A stretch of 64,000 nt of DNA from an uncultured Ruminococcus sp. (GTDB lineage: Bacteria; Bacillota_A; Clostridia; Oscillospirales; Ruminococcaceae): positions 1-64,000 of the forward strand of contig ONBA01000007.1 of assembly GCA_900315975.1 (NCBI GenBank), in the 5' to 3' direction. The notes beneath the pieces were generated by a model that saw only the letters and a program-made list of their open reading frames with translations, searched no databases and was not told where the DNA came from. The number at the start of each line of letters is the position of its first letter. Within the stretch, counting starts at the first letter, position 1. Shown one piece after another: positions 7,591 to 15,907 of this stretch. A program made the translations under genes and the position numbers.

Positions 7591-9978
7591 TTATTTTTTT
7601 GTTTTTGCGGGTCTGCCGCGCTTTGCTTTGGCAGGCTTAGTAATGAGTGCAGTATCGAGTACTGTTGAGAGGTCGTCTGCACTTACAAATTTTATCGCAT
7701 TCTTTACAACATCGTCCACTTCTTCAAGGTCAGAAGTATTCTGCGACGGTATGATGACAGTACCTATCTCCGCCTTGAACGCCGCCATAGTCTTTTCGCG
7801 GAGTCCGCCTATCGGGAGCACCTTGCCGTGGAGAGTTATCTCACCGGTCATGGCAACATCTGCTCTTACAGGCATACCTGAGAGTGCCGAAACGAGAGCG
7901 GTAGTCATTGTAACACCGGCAGAAGGACCGTCCTTCGGGACAGCTCCCTCGGGCGCGTGGATATGTATGTCGCAGTTTTTGTGGAATTCGGGGTCGATGC
8001 CGTACTTGTCGGCAACGCTTCTCACGTAGCTTACAGCTATCTTTGCACTTTCCTTCATGACGTCACCGAGTGAACCGGTAACCTCGATTTTGCCCGAGCC
8101 TTTGAGTACGATGACTTCAAGCGGCATGAGAACTCCGCCTACACTGGTCCATGCGAGACCGTTTACAACTCCGACCTGGTCCTGTCTGGATGAGAGGTCC
8201 GGCAGATACTTCTTTACACCGAGCCATGTCTCTATCTCCTTAGCCTTGACGGTCACACGCTTTGCTTCGCCGGATGCTATCTTTCTTGCTGCCTTACGGC
8301 AGAGTGATGCGATATATCTTTCAAGTCCGCGGACACCCGCTTCCTTGGTGTAATACTGTATTATCTCGTCGAGAGCATCGTCCTCTATCTTGAGCTGAGT
8401 GCCTTTCAGACCATGTTCTTTCAGCTGTTTTGGAACGAGGTGTTCCTTTGCGATATGGAACTTCTCCTCTGCCGTGTAGCTTGGAAGTTCGATGACTTCC
8501 ATACGGTCGAGAAGCGGTCCGGGAATAGCTGAAACGTTGTTTGCAGTCGTAATGAATACGCACTTGCTGAGGTCGAACGGAACTTCTATGAAGTGGTCGC
8601 GGAAAGCATTATTCTGCTCACTGTCAAGTACTTCAAGCATCGCAGATGATGGGTCGCCCTTGATGTCACTGCAAAGCTTGTCGATCTCATCGAAGAGAAT
8701 GAGCGGATTTGCAGAACCTGCCTGCTGAAGAGCAGTTATGATACGTCCCGGCATTGCGCCGACGTAGGTTTTTCTATGACCGCGGATATCAGCTTCATCG
8801 CGTACACCGCCAAGTGAAACTCTTGCGTATTTGCGTCCCATAGCCTTTGCTATAGACTTTGCTATAGAGGTCTTACCGATACCGGGAGGTCCTGCGAGGC
8901 AGATTATCTGTCCCTTTATATCGGGGTTGAGCATATGAACTGCAAGAAATTCGAGTATACGCTCCTTGACTTTTTTGAGTCCGTAATGCTCCTTTTCGAG
9001 TATATCCTGTGCCTTCTCCATCGACATCTTCGACTTTGTGTATTTGCCCCACGGAAGGTCAAGAATCGTGTCAAGGTAGTTCTTGATGACGAACGCTTCC
9101 TGAGAGGCAGGAGGCAGTTTAACGAGCTTATCGGCTTCTTTCAGAAGCTTTTCCCTGCTCTCCTCGTCTATCTTAAGTTCAACGAGGTCGTTGATATAGC
9201 TGAACGCTTCGTCCTGATCGTCCTCACCGAGCTGTTCCTGAATTATCCTCATCTGCTCACGGAGGTAATACTCCTTCTGTCCCTTGTCGATACTGTTTTT
9301 GGTCTGCTCATTGATGAGGTTTTCGAGTCCGAGTATCTCGACTTCAGACGAAAGGCAGGCAAAGAGTACCGACAGTTTATTGAGTATATTCGATTCTTCG
9401 AGAAGAGTCTGCTTATCGCGGTAGTTGAGGTTACAGTTGAATGTAACGGTCTCGAAAAGCTTTATGGGGTCGTCCTGAGTCATTACGGACGCAAGGAGTT
9501 CCTTCGGCATTTTCGGGAAGAAGGACGCATAGCGCTCGAAAACGTCCTTGATAGAGCGCATGAGCGCCTCAGCCTCAACCTCATCTACTTTAGCTCGCGA
9601 ATATGTTGGAGTGCGCTTAACCTCTGCCTGCAATGTCTCACCGTCGTCGATAAGACGGAGGAGATTAGCCTTATACACACCCTCAACAAGCACCTTCATG
9701 ATATTGTCAGGCAGTTTGAGCACCTGCTTTATTTCTGCAACTACGCCGACCTTATACAGGTCAGAAGCCTTAGGGTTGTCAACATACGTTTCATGCTGAG
9801 TTACAAGGAAAAGCTTTCCGCCTTCCTTGAGTGCTTTTTCTATTGAAGCAACCGACTTCTCGCGTGCTACGTCGAAGTGCATCACCATTTTCGGGAATGC
9901 AACGAGTCCGCGCATAGCTACAGCGTAAAAGATGTTGCCGTTTTCTGTATTTTTATCACTTTTTCTGGTCTGTTCCAT
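7591..9978 (-). CDS. lon: ATP-dependent protease Lon
   Basis: 795 residues, the standard LonA length. The N-terminal substrate-binding domain (about 1-300) is followed by an AAA+ module with Walker A GPPGIGKTS and Walker B ILFDEIDKL, then the protease domain. Its catalytic dyad is Ser686 (in PKDGPSAG) and Lys729 (in GLREK). Lon degrades misfolded and regulatory proteins. GAGGG lies 8 bases before the ATG, behind a clear sigma-A promoter. Oddity: the last dozen residues (KAKRGRPAKTKK) form a basic tail with an AT-hook-like RGRP core, which typical Lon proteins lack. Confidence 0.97.
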   Translation of the reverse strand: MEQTRKSDKNTENGNIFYAVAMRGLVAFPKMVMHFDVAREKSVASIEKALKEGGKLFLVTQHETYVDNPKASDLYKVGVVAEIKQVLKLPDNIMKVLVEGVYKANLLRLIDDGETLQAEVKRTPTYSRAKVDEVEAEALMRSIKDVFERYASFFPKMPKELLASVMTQDDPIKLFETVTFNCNLNYRDKQTLLEESNILNKLSVLFACLSSEVEILGLENLINEQTKNSIDKGQKEYYLREQMRIIQEQLGEDDQDEAFSYINDLVELKIDEESREKLLKEADKLVKLPPASQEAFVIKNYLDTILDLPWGKYTKSKMSMEKAQDILEKEHYGLKKVKERILEFLAVHMLNPDIKGQIICLAGPPGIGKTSIAKSIAKAMGRKYARVSLGGVRDEADIRGHRKTYVGAMPGRIITALQQAGSANPLILFDEIDKLCSDIKGDPSSAMLEVLDSEQNNAFRDHFIEVPFDLSKCVFITTANNVSAIPGPLLDRMEVIELPSYTAEEKFHIAKEHLVPKQLKEHGLKGTQLKIEDDALDEIIQYYTKEAGVRGLERYIASLCRKAARKIASGEAKRVTVKAKEIETWLGVKKYLPDLSSRQDQVGVVNGLAWTSVGGVLMPLEVIVLKGSGKIEVTGSLGDVMKESAKIAVSYVRSVADKYGIDPEFHKNCDIHIHAPEGAVPKDGPSAGVTMTTALVSALSGMPVRADVAMTGEITLHGKVLPIGGLREKTMAAFKAEIGTVIIPSQNTSDLEEVDDVVKNAIKFVSADDLSTVLDTALITKPAKAKRGRPAKTKK

Positions 9979-10046
9979 AATATTATCCCTCGTGGAGTAA
10001 GTGTCAGTAACGCCGGAAATACGTACAAATACATCCGGTCTATTCT

Positions 10047-10075
10047 ATTATACTATATTTTTTATGAAAATGCAA
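10047..10075 (-). promoter_or_regulatory. sigma-A promoter of the lon-engB-lysA run
   Basis: On the minus strand TTGCAT (10075-10070), a 17-base spacer and TATAAT (10052-10047) lie about 70 bases upstream of lon. It is divergent from, and close to, the HAD hydrolase promoter. Confidence 0.75.
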
Positions 10076-10090
10076 GTACAATTGCTCTGC

Positions 10091-10119
10091 TTGACATTTT
10101 TTACACAATGTTTTATAAT
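10091..10119 (+). promoter_or_regulatory. sigma-A promoter of the HAD hydrolase gene
   Basis: TTGACA (10091-10096), 17 bases, TATAAT (10114-10119): a full consensus match about 44 bases ahead of the TTG start of the downstream gene. Confidence 0.85.
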
Positions 10120-10162
10120 ATCTTTTTGTAATAACAAATTATTCCGAAAAGGAGAGACTCTT

Positions 10163-10951
10163 TTGAGAGCAGTTATTTTTTTCGATATCGACGGTACTCT
10201 CATCTCTGAGGACAAGCGCCGCCTTATCCCTGACAGTACACGTCAGGCTATCGCTCAGGCACGCAAAAACGGCTGTCTGACCTTTATCAACACAGGCAGA
10301 ACCGAATTCAACGTAAGTCAGGAAGTTCGCGATATCGGCTTCGACGGTCTTATCTGCGGATGCGGCACTTATATCGAGTACGAAGGGAAGGTACTGCTGT
10401 GCAACAAGCTCACGCAGGAGCATTGCCGCATGATTGCCAAAATCAACCGAAACTGCGGTGTAACTCCGGTATACGAGCACAAGGACGGCTACTTCTTCGA
10501 CGACGACGCTGCGCGCAATGCCGACCTTGATGATTTTCTCGTCTCATTTGTTGAGGAGGGAATACCAATAGACGGCAGAGTTACTGACGACGATTTCATC
10601 TTCGATAAGTTCGTGATATGGACTAATCCAGATGCTGACATGGAGCGTTTTCGCCGTGAAATAGGCAGATACTACGATATCATCGACCGCGGTAACGGCT
10701 TCTTTGAAAATGTTCCGCACGGCTTTTCAAAAGCAACAGCTATGGATATTATCCTCAAAAAGCTCGGTATACCGCCGGAAAATGCCTACGCGATAGGCGA
10801 TAGCTCAAACGACCTGCCAATGCTTCGTGCAGTGCCAAACAGTATCGCTATGGGCGGTGCAGAGGTACTCTACCCGTATGTATCGTACATAACCACTCCC
10901 CTCGAAGAAGACGGCATATACAACGCACTCAGGCACTTCCACCTGATATAA
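10163..10951 (+). CDS. Cof-type HAD-IIB family hydrolase (sugar-phosphate phosphatase-like)
   Basis: 262 residues from a TTG at 10163. The AAAAGGAGAG site ends 6 bases earlier, and the promoter rules out the longer upstream reading. Motif I FFDIDGTL supplies the nucleophile and acid Asp (residues 8 and 10), and motif IV GDSSNDLPML lies near the C-terminus. A large C2 cap lies between them, which defines the Cof/YidA group of phosphatases acting on sugar phosphates or cofactor precursors. It is monocistronic, ending at a strong terminator. The specific substrate cannot be read from the sequence. Confidence 0.88.
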   Translation: MRAVIFFDIDGTLISEDKRRLIPDSTRQAIAQARKNGCLTFINTGRTEFNVSQEVRDIGFDGLICGCGTYIEYEGKVLLCNKLTQEHCRMIAKINRNCGVTPVYEHKDGYFFDDDAARNADLDDFLVSFVEEGIPIDGRVTDDDFIFDKFVIWTNPDADMERFRREIGRYYDIIDRGNGFFENVPHGFSKATAMDIILKKLGIPPENAYAIGDSSNDLPMLRAVPNSIAMGGAEVLYPYVSYITTPLEEDGIYNALRHFHLI

Positions 10952-10955
10952 AAAT

Positions 10956-10990
10956 GAGACCCAAGCACGAAGCTTGGGTCTCTGTTTTTT
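10956..10990. terminator. bidirectional terminator between the HAD gene and the GH9 cellulase
   Basis: An 11-bp perfect stem (GAGACCCAAGC 10956-10966, GCTTGGGTCTC 10972-10982) has a T run on the plus side and A-rich sequence on the other side that gives ATTTTTATA on the minus strand. It lies exactly between two convergent stop codons. Confidence 0.9.
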
Positions 10991-13872
10991 TATTTTTTCT
11001 TGTAGGAAACGGGGAGATCGGTCTCCTTATACTTTCCGGAGTCAACCTGCTGAATCGTAAGAGCGTCCTTAGCTGTAATGCCGTCACCGTTGTCGTAAAC
11101 GTCTGCATTAGCCTTGCCGTTCGGCTCGAGAACGTACTTATCCTTGTTGCCGAGTGACTGAAGGATTGTAACTGCGTCTGCAACTGTTACGTTGTCATCA
11201 AGGTTTGCGTCGCCCCACTTTGTAACCTTGCCTGCACCAGATGCTGAAGGTGCGGGGTCAGTTTCATCTGAAGGAGTTGTGCCGTCGGGTTCAGTACCCC
11301 AAACGAGCTTATCATCAGCATAAAGTGTGATCTTGTCTGTGATAGCAGCAGCTTCATTCTCGTCAGCAAAAGATACGAGGTCAGCATAGCTGTAGTCGTT
11401 CTTGGAGCTCCACACAACGTCCTTGAAGGTCTCTTTATCCTGCTTATAGCCGAGTGCGAACTGGTATACACGGCTTCCGTAGAAGTCGCAGTCCTTCCAC
11501 TGCATCTCAACGTAGTAGTTACCCTTATCGTCGTACTTTGTAGGAGGCGTGAACTTTACCTCATTCTTTCCGCTCGAGTAACCCTTCTCCTGATCGTAGT
11601 CTATACGGTAGAAGATGTACTCTTCAGGATCATAGCCTGCGTCGACAAGTTCCTTGACATTGAAGTAATATCTTGCCTTGAGGTTGCTCTCGAATCTCGG
11701 AGGATCGATAGTTCTGTTGTAAACAACGACCTTGAGCTGAACACTGCCTGTCTGCTCCTGATTCTTTCCGCCTGCTGCGTAAAGACCGATAGGAAGCGGA
11801 TTTCCGTCTGCGTCTACCTGATCAAATCCAGCCTTAGCGTTCTTGGACATATCAAAATCAGGGATAACGTGGTTCTCTTTTTCGAGTTCCTTGCCCTTAG
11901 CGCCGTAGAAGTGGTAAAGACCTGCGAGGTCACCGCAGAGAGCAGCATTGTAGTCGTCAGTAACTTCGTTGTAGATGTAATCCTTTGTTTCATCAACGTG
12001 GATATCCTTGAGGTCAGGACCGCCTACGAGAGCGCCCCAGAGGGTGTGTACCTGATGTACAGGATCGTCCATGCTCTGTTTACCTGAGCAGTGTGATGAA
12101 CGGTGGTGAGGATGAGAAGCGTAGCTGTTTTCATAGCCAACGATGTAAGAGTAGCCCATCGGGTTATCGCCGAGGATGTACTCCATCTGGTCCTTAGCCC
12201 AGAGTGCGAATGTTTCGTCGCCTGTCTCCTTAGCGTAAACCATAGCCTGGAGACCTGCTGCTGTATTGTAACGTGCACTTCCGTATCCGGCAACTACTGC
12301 CCAGCCGTTAGGAGACTTGGCAATGAAGTTGTTTACCTGTGCATTTTCAGGAAGATCCTTGATCTCCTTGTAAGTCATAGGCTTGTTCCAGATAAGGTCG
12401 TCCATACCGAAATACTTGTGTGTAGTTGTAGCGACATAAGGCTTTCTCATCGGCTTTACAACTGTCTTTGTGCCTTCCTTGTCACCGGATTTGCCGTCCT
12501 TGTCAGTTGTTTCAACAGAGCCGCTTTCGATCTGCTTAGCGGTGTTCTCATTGAATCCTGACCAGAACTCAAGGTTCCAGTGGAAGATGTACCAGTCACG
12601 TGCAGTATTGGTTACAGGTGCGAGCTTAGCGAAAACGCCGCCCCATACTGTATCCCAGCAGTGTACCCAGATGTTCTGCCAGCAGTTGCCGGTATCAGTC
12701 ATGATACGCTTGAGGTAACCGGTGTAGGGATGAGCACCCTTGTCGTTTGTAGTTTCTTCATCGACAGAAACGATGTGGTCGATGTATGTCTTATCACCTG
12801 TGCAGTAATATAGCCATACAGCAGCCCATGCGAGTTCGTCGTAATCGTAGCTTGATGTGTAGAAACCGCCGTCGTAGCCAAGGCTTGTAGCAGTCGGGAC
12901 CTCGCCCGGCTTCCATACCTCTGTATGAGTCTCTCTTGCAAAATCGTAAAGAGCCTTTGCATACTTGAGGTTTTTAGCAGCGTATTCCTCATCTGTGTCC
13001 TTGAAGTTGAGGTAGTTGATAGCAAGTGAAGCAGCAGCGCCGGCACACTGATCAGACGCAGGCATCTCAGTTGTAGCGAAGTAAGCAGGACGCTTAACTG
13101 CACATGAAGATGAAGCAACTACAGTATCATCGACCTGAAGCTCAGGAGCACACCAGTAGTTATGGTCGTTGTTACCTTCGCCGACCTGATAGCAGTATGC
13201 AACAACCTTATCGTCATCATCGAGGAAAGTGACCTTCATGAAGTAATCGTTTATCCAGCGGAGCTCGTCCTCGACGTGAGTATCAAGACCCATTTCCTTG
13301 TAAGCGTCACGGAACTCGTAATAGCCCCAGCCTACAGTTGAACCCGAATAGCTTCCGGGAAGACCGAACTTAACATGGTCACCGGCATCGTGCCAGCCGC
13401 CTGTGAGGTCGAGAGTACCGTTTCCGTCGGGGTCGAGGTACTTCTTATTGGCAGCGATGAACTTTTCGCTCATGTTAACACCAATGTAGAGGTCCGGATC
13501 GTCATCACCGAGGTTCGGGTCCTTTTTGCCTTCGTCTCCGGGACCCACACCCTGACCGTCACCGAGTTCTTCGTCAGTCTTACCCTTGTTTACAGTAGGC
13601 ATAGGATTCATAGGCTGGAGAGGAATCTCAGAATCCTTAACATGACAGTTGCCGCGCCATGAATAGTAGCCATCGTTTGCAACTTTGTCACCGCACTTAT
13701 TCGCATCATAGAAGCAGAGGGCGAGCTGAAGTGCTTCAGCAAAGTTGTCATAGTTGTTTGGATTCTCGGTATCGACCACAGCTGCGCTCGCCGTAAAAGC
13801 GCTGCCGGTAAGAAGTGTTGCAGCAGCAGTTATAGCCGCAGCGGTCTTCTTAAAAAAATCCGTTTTTTTCAT
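10990..13872 (-). CDS. secreted GH9 endoglucanase with CBM3 and C-terminal dockerin
   Basis: 960 residues. The signal peptide (1-30) has a basic start and a hydrophobic Ala-rich core ending in ASA. The GH9 domain (about 38-665) carries DLTGGWHDAGDH with catalytic Asp162/Asp165, HPHHRSSH (587-594) and NEVTDDYNAA with the general-acid Glu636. A family 3 CBM (about 690-835; NDYSYADL near its end) fits the GH9-CBM3c processive endoglucanase plan. After a Pro/Ser/Glu linker, a type I-like dockerin with two F-hand repeats (about 885-950; GDANLDDNVTVADAV and ADVYDNGDGITAKDAL) would dock it to a cellulosome scaffoldin. An acidic low-complexity insert of about 65 residues (85-150) interrupts the start of the catalytic domain. 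GAAAGGA precedes the ATG. The gene follows a yerC-like regulator by 22 bases. Confidence 0.93.
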   Translation of the reverse strand: MKKTDFFKKTAAAITAAATLLTGSAFTASAAVVDTENPNNYDNFAEALQLALCFYDANKCGDKVANDGYYSWRGNCHVKDSEIPLQPMNPMPTVNKGKTDEELGDGQGVGPGDEGKKDPNLGDDDPDLYIGVNMSEKFIAANKKYLDPDGNGTLDLTGGWHDAGDHVKFGLPGSYSGSTVGWGYYEFRDAYKEMGLDTHVEDELRWINDYFMKVTFLDDDDKVVAYCYQVGEGNNDHNYWCAPELQVDDTVVASSSCAVKRPAYFATTEMPASDQCAGAAASLAINYLNFKDTDEEYAAKNLKYAKALYDFARETHTEVWKPGEVPTATSLGYDGGFYTSSYDYDELAWAAVWLYYCTGDKTYIDHIVSVDEETTNDKGAHPYTGYLKRIMTDTGNCWQNIWVHCWDTVWGGVFAKLAPVTNTARDWYIFHWNLEFWSGFNENTAKQIESGSVETTDKDGKSGDKEGTKTVVKPMRKPYVATTTHKYFGMDDLIWNKPMTYKEIKDLPENAQVNNFIAKSPNGWAVVAGYGSARYNTAAGLQAMVYAKETGDETFALWAKDQMEYILGDNPMGYSYIVGYENSYASHPHHRSSHCSGKQSMDDPVHQVHTLWGALVGGPDLKDIHVDETKDYIYNEVTDDYNAALCGDLAGLYHFYGAKGKELEKENHVIPDFDMSKNAKAGFDQVDADGNPLPIGLYAAGGKNQEQTGSVQLKVVVYNRTIDPPRFESNLKARYYFNVKELVDAGYDPEEYIFYRIDYDQEKGYSSGKNEVKFTPPTKYDDKGNYYVEMQWKDCDFYGSRVYQFALGYKQDKETFKDVVWSSKNDYSYADLVSFADENEAAAITDKITLYADDKLVWGTEPDGTTPSDETDPAPSASGAGKVTKWGDANLDDNVTVADAVTILQSLGNKDKYVLEPNGKANADVYDNGDGITAKDALTIQQVDSGKYKETDLPVSYKKK

Positions 13873-13894
13873 GTGATACTTCCTTTCAGAAATT

Positions 13895-14197
13895 TTATTT
13901 CAGCAGATTTGCTTCCTTGAGTCTGTCGAACACTATGTTATATCCGTCGTTGCCGTCCTTGAGAGAGCGGTTGACTCTGCTTATCGTCGCAGTACTTGCG
14001 CCTGTTTCGGTGACAATGCTGTTATAGACGCGGTGCTCGTCGAGAAGCTTAGCAACGTGGAGTCTCTGTGCAAAAGCCTTCAGTTCGATGCTTGTACAGA
14101 GGTCATCGAAGAACTTATAGCAATCGTCAACGGATTCAAGTGTAAGGATAGCCTCAAAGAGTAGATCCATGCTTTCAGATTTGATTTTATCTATCAT
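13895..14197 (-). CDS. YerC/YecD family TrpR-like regulator
   Basis: 100 residues, matching the short TrpR-related YerC family of Firmicutes. A helical N-terminal half is followed by a helix-turn-helix with TETGASTATISRVNRSL, the typical TrpR-like recognition segment. The natural ligand of this family is not established here. The gene lies 22 bases upstream of the GH9 cellulase on the same strand without a visible terminator, so the two are probably cotranscribed (inference). GGAG precedes the ATG. Confidence 0.85.
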   Translation of the reverse strand: MIDKIKSESMDLLFEAILTLESVDDCYKFFDDLCTSIELKAFAQRLHVAKLLDEHRVYNSIVTETGASTATISRVNRSLKDGNDGYNIVFDRLKEANLLK

Positions 14198-14519
14198 TTT
14201 TGTAACTCCAATCTGCCATAGGCTAAAAATGCGAAAAAATAATTGCTTTATTCATTTTAACACAACAGAGTACAAAAGTAAAGAGCTGTAATTGTAAAAT
14301 CAATAAAATATTTATCCGCACCCATTCACCTTTAGTATATGATACCACATTATTAACAAGAAGTAAAGAGGAAAATGTGAAAAATACCAACTTTGTTGAA
14401 TTTTGACAATTCTATAACGAACCGACTGTAAAAACTGACATCCGGCATTTCAAATATTGCTTTTTTTGCAGAAAAATGCTATAATCTTACCGTATATTGC
14501 GATTGGAGAGTGAGTATTA
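14198..14519. other. divergent promoter region between the yerC-like gene and cobO
   Basis: 322 bases, A/T-rich. A good plus-strand promoter for cobO lies at 14457-14485. On the minus side a TAAAAT-like -10 with a weak -35 (around 14255-14282) could serve the yerC-cellulase pair. No hidden gene, riboswitch or repeat was seen. Confidence 0.55.
14457..14485 (+). promoter_or_regulatory. sigma-A promoter of cobO
   Basis: TTGCTT (14457-14462), 17-base spacer, TATAAT (14480-14485), 34 bases ahead of the cobO ATG. The short leader leaves no room for a cobalamin riboswitch. Confidence 0.78.
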
Positions 14520-15035
14520 ATGTTACATATTTACACTGGAAACGGAAAAGGTAAAACAACTGCGGCTGTCGGACTGACCGTCCGAGCATCAGGATCTGGT
14601 AAAAAGATTTGCTTTATGCAGTTTCTGAAGAATGGTACATCTTCCGAGATAAGTCAGCTAAAAAAGCTTGGCATAGATGTTATCTGTGCCGAAAGATGCA
14701 ATAAGTTCACATATGCGATGACTCCCGCAGAACTTGAATCCCTTACAGCAGAGCACAACAGTATGATTGAATATGCCCGAAAGCTCGTTCTAAACGACAA
14801 TATCGGACTGCTCGTACTCGATGAATTTATCGGTGCATACACAAAAAATCTGCTTGACACAGGTGCCGCCGGTGTACTGCTCGAAATTGCCGCAAAATCC
14901 GGATGTGAAGTGGTCCTCACCGGACGGAATGCTCCTGACGAGCTTCTTGCTATAGCTGACTATATAACCGAAATGAAACCGCTGAGGCACCCATACGATA
15001 AAGGTATCCCCGCCCGCGAGGGTATCGAATACTGA
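14520..15035 (+). CDS. cobO: cob(I)alamin adenosyltransferase, CobA/CobO/BtuR type
   Basis: 171 residues. It transfers the adenosyl group of ATP to cob(I)alamin, giving coenzyme B12. The N-terminal P-loop is GNGKGKTTAA (residues 7-16); the Walker-B-like VLDEFIGAY sits around residue 100. The C-terminal GRNAPDELLAIADYITEMKPLRHPYDKGIPAREGIEY region, quoted here by its ends, is typical of the family. The protein is slightly short but complete. Being alone, it probably salvages imported corrinoid. The local radical-SAM protein with a B12-binding domain shows that this organism uses cobalamin. Confidence 0.93.
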   Translation: MLHIYTGNGKGKTTAAVGLTVRASGSGKKICFMQFLKNGTSSEISQLKKLGIDVICAERCNKFTYAMTPAELESLTAEHNSMIEYARKLVLNDNIGLLVLDEFIGAYTKNLLDTGAAGVLLEIAAKSGCEVVLTGRNAPDELLAIADYITEMKPLRHPYDKGIPAREGIEY

Positions 15036-15046
15036 TTTTCAGGCAT

Positions 15047-15070
15047 AAAAAAAGAGAGCATAAGCTCTCT
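15047..15070 (-). terminator. intrinsic terminator of RNase P RNA
   Basis: A 7-bp stem (AGAGAGC 15053-15059, GCTCTCT 15064-15070) with a four-base loop is followed on the minus strand by seven U (15053-15047). It lies just beyond the 3' end of rnpB and convergent to cobO. Confidence 0.85.
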
Positions 15071-15072
15071 TT

Positions 15073-15416
15073 CGTGACCAGACCGATAAGCCGGGTTCTG
15101 TCGTGCGCGGCAATTTATCTACTCTTACCGTCGCCGGTAAGCTCAAGCCGTCATTACTTCGTATCCGCCGAGCAGACGTTAAGATACGAAGCACCAATAG
15201 ACGTTGCATCGGGTAGGGTTTACATAGCAGTACGGTCTCCCGCACTCTGGTGAGCTCTTACCTCGCCTTTCCATCCTTACCGCAAAAGCGGCGGTATATC
15301 TCTGTTGCACTTGCCCTAAGGTCGCCCTCGGCTGCCGTTAACAGCTACCCTGCTCTGTGATGCCCGGACTTTCCTCATAAACTTAAACGTTTCCGCTGCC
15401 GCGTAGTCTGCTCAAT
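15073..15416 (-). ncRNA. rnpB: RNase P RNA, class A
   Basis: The catalytic RNA that matures tRNA 5' ends. On the minus strand the conserved 5' element GAGGAAAGTCCGGGC occurs at 15377-15363 and its partner near the 3' end, ACCCGGCTTATCGGTC, at about 15101-15083. The conserved AGGGCGACCTTAGGGCAAG region and a P1 pairing (CAGACT with GGTCTG) are also present. The size of about 345 nt and the order of elements fit class A. The exact 5' end is estimated from the P1 pairing. Confidence 0.93.
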
Positions 15417-15462
15417 AGACATTTTACCATTTTACGTATGATTTGTCAAGTAAAAATAAAAA

Positions 15463-15485
15463 CGCCTCGTCGATTGACGAGACGC
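15463..15485 (-). terminator. intrinsic terminator of tRNA-Arg
   Basis: On the minus strand GCGTCTCGTC, AATC loop and GACGAGGCG are followed by TTTTTATTTTT, directly after the tRNA CCA end. It is nearly identical to the terminator of the divergent tRNA-Lys. Confidence 0.88.
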
Positions 15486-15486
15486 A

Positions 15487-15563
15487 TGGCATGCCTGGAG
15501 GGATTCGAACCCCCGACCTACTGGTTCGTAGCCAGTCACTCTATCCAGCTGAGCTACAAGCAC
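15487..15563 (-). tRNA. tRNA-Arg (anticodon ACG)
   Basis: 77 nt cloverleaf with encoded CCA. Acceptor GTGCTTG pairs with CAGGCAT (including G-U pairs). The D-loop has AGCTCAGCTGGATAGAG, the anticodon arm ACTGG-CTACGAA-CCAGT gives anticodon ACG, and the T-arm is GGGGGTTCGAATCCCTC. It would read CGU, CGC and CGA after A34 deamination. Confidence 0.95.
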
Positions 15564-15579
15564 ATTTACAACGATATAA

Positions 15580-15608
15580 ATTATAGCATGTAATAAGTGA
15601 TTTGTCAA
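15580..15608 (-). promoter_or_regulatory. promoter of tRNA-Arg
   Basis: On the minus strand TTGACA (15608-15603), 17 bases, TATAAT (15585-15580): a perfect sigma-A consensus about 17 bases before the mature tRNA 5' end. Confidence 0.9.
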
Positions 15609-15695
15609 CGGTTTTTTCCAAATTCGGCATTACGTATCTTTTTTTTCACTTATTACAGATTGTTTCATTTCATGTGTCAAATATTTCAAACTTAC

Positions 15696-15724
15696 TTGAC
15701 AAACCCCATTTTTTCTGATATAAT
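15696..15724 (+). promoter_or_regulatory. promoter of tRNA-Lys
   Basis: TTGACA (15696-15701), 17 bases, TATAAT (15719-15724): a perfect sigma-A consensus 12 bases before the tRNA, divergent from the tRNA-Arg promoter. Confidence 0.9.
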
Positions 15725-15736
15725 TATATCTGCTTT

Positions 15737-15812
15737 GAGACATTAGCTCAGCCGGTAGAGCATACGCCTTTTAAGCGTAGGGTCGAGGGTTCAAATCCCT
15801 CATGTCTCACCA
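15737..15812 (+). tRNA. tRNA-Lys (anticodon TTT)
   Basis: 76 nt with encoded CCA. Acceptor GAGACAT pairs with ATGTCTC; the anticodon arm TACGC-CTTTTAA-GCGTA gives anticodon UUU; the T-arm is GAGGGTTCAAATCCCTC. It reads AAA and AAG. Confidence 0.96.
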
Positions 15813-15813
15813 G

Positions 15814-15841
15814 CGCCTCGTCAATCGACGGGGCGTTTTTT
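15814..15841 (+). terminator. intrinsic terminator of tRNA-Lys
   Basis: CGCCTCGTC, AATC loop and GACGGGGCG, then a run of seven T. It differs from the divergent tRNA-Arg terminator by only a few bases. Confidence 0.9.
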
Positions 15842-15853
15842 TATACGATAAGC

Positions 15854-15900
15854 AAAACAGGGACGGATAAGGGGAGCACTCTAATTTCCGTCCCTGTTTT
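15854..15900 (-). terminator. long-stem terminator downstream of the SLC13 permease
   Basis: A 14-bp perfect stem (AAAACAGGGACGGA 15854-15867, TCCGTCCCTGTTTT 15887-15900) with a 19-base loop lies between the tRNA-Lys terminator and the permease stop. The flanking A/T on both sides makes it plausible in either direction. Confidence 0.7.
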
Positions 15901-15907
15901 ATTATTG

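Noticed and set aside
8935..9846. 303-codon plus-strand open frame
   Set aside because: It runs antisense through lon, has no ribosome binding site or known domain, and arises from codon bias of lon.
14198..14519. cobalamin riboswitch before cobO
   Set aside because: The promoter lies only 34 bases before the ATG, and the upstream sequence has no B12-box element.
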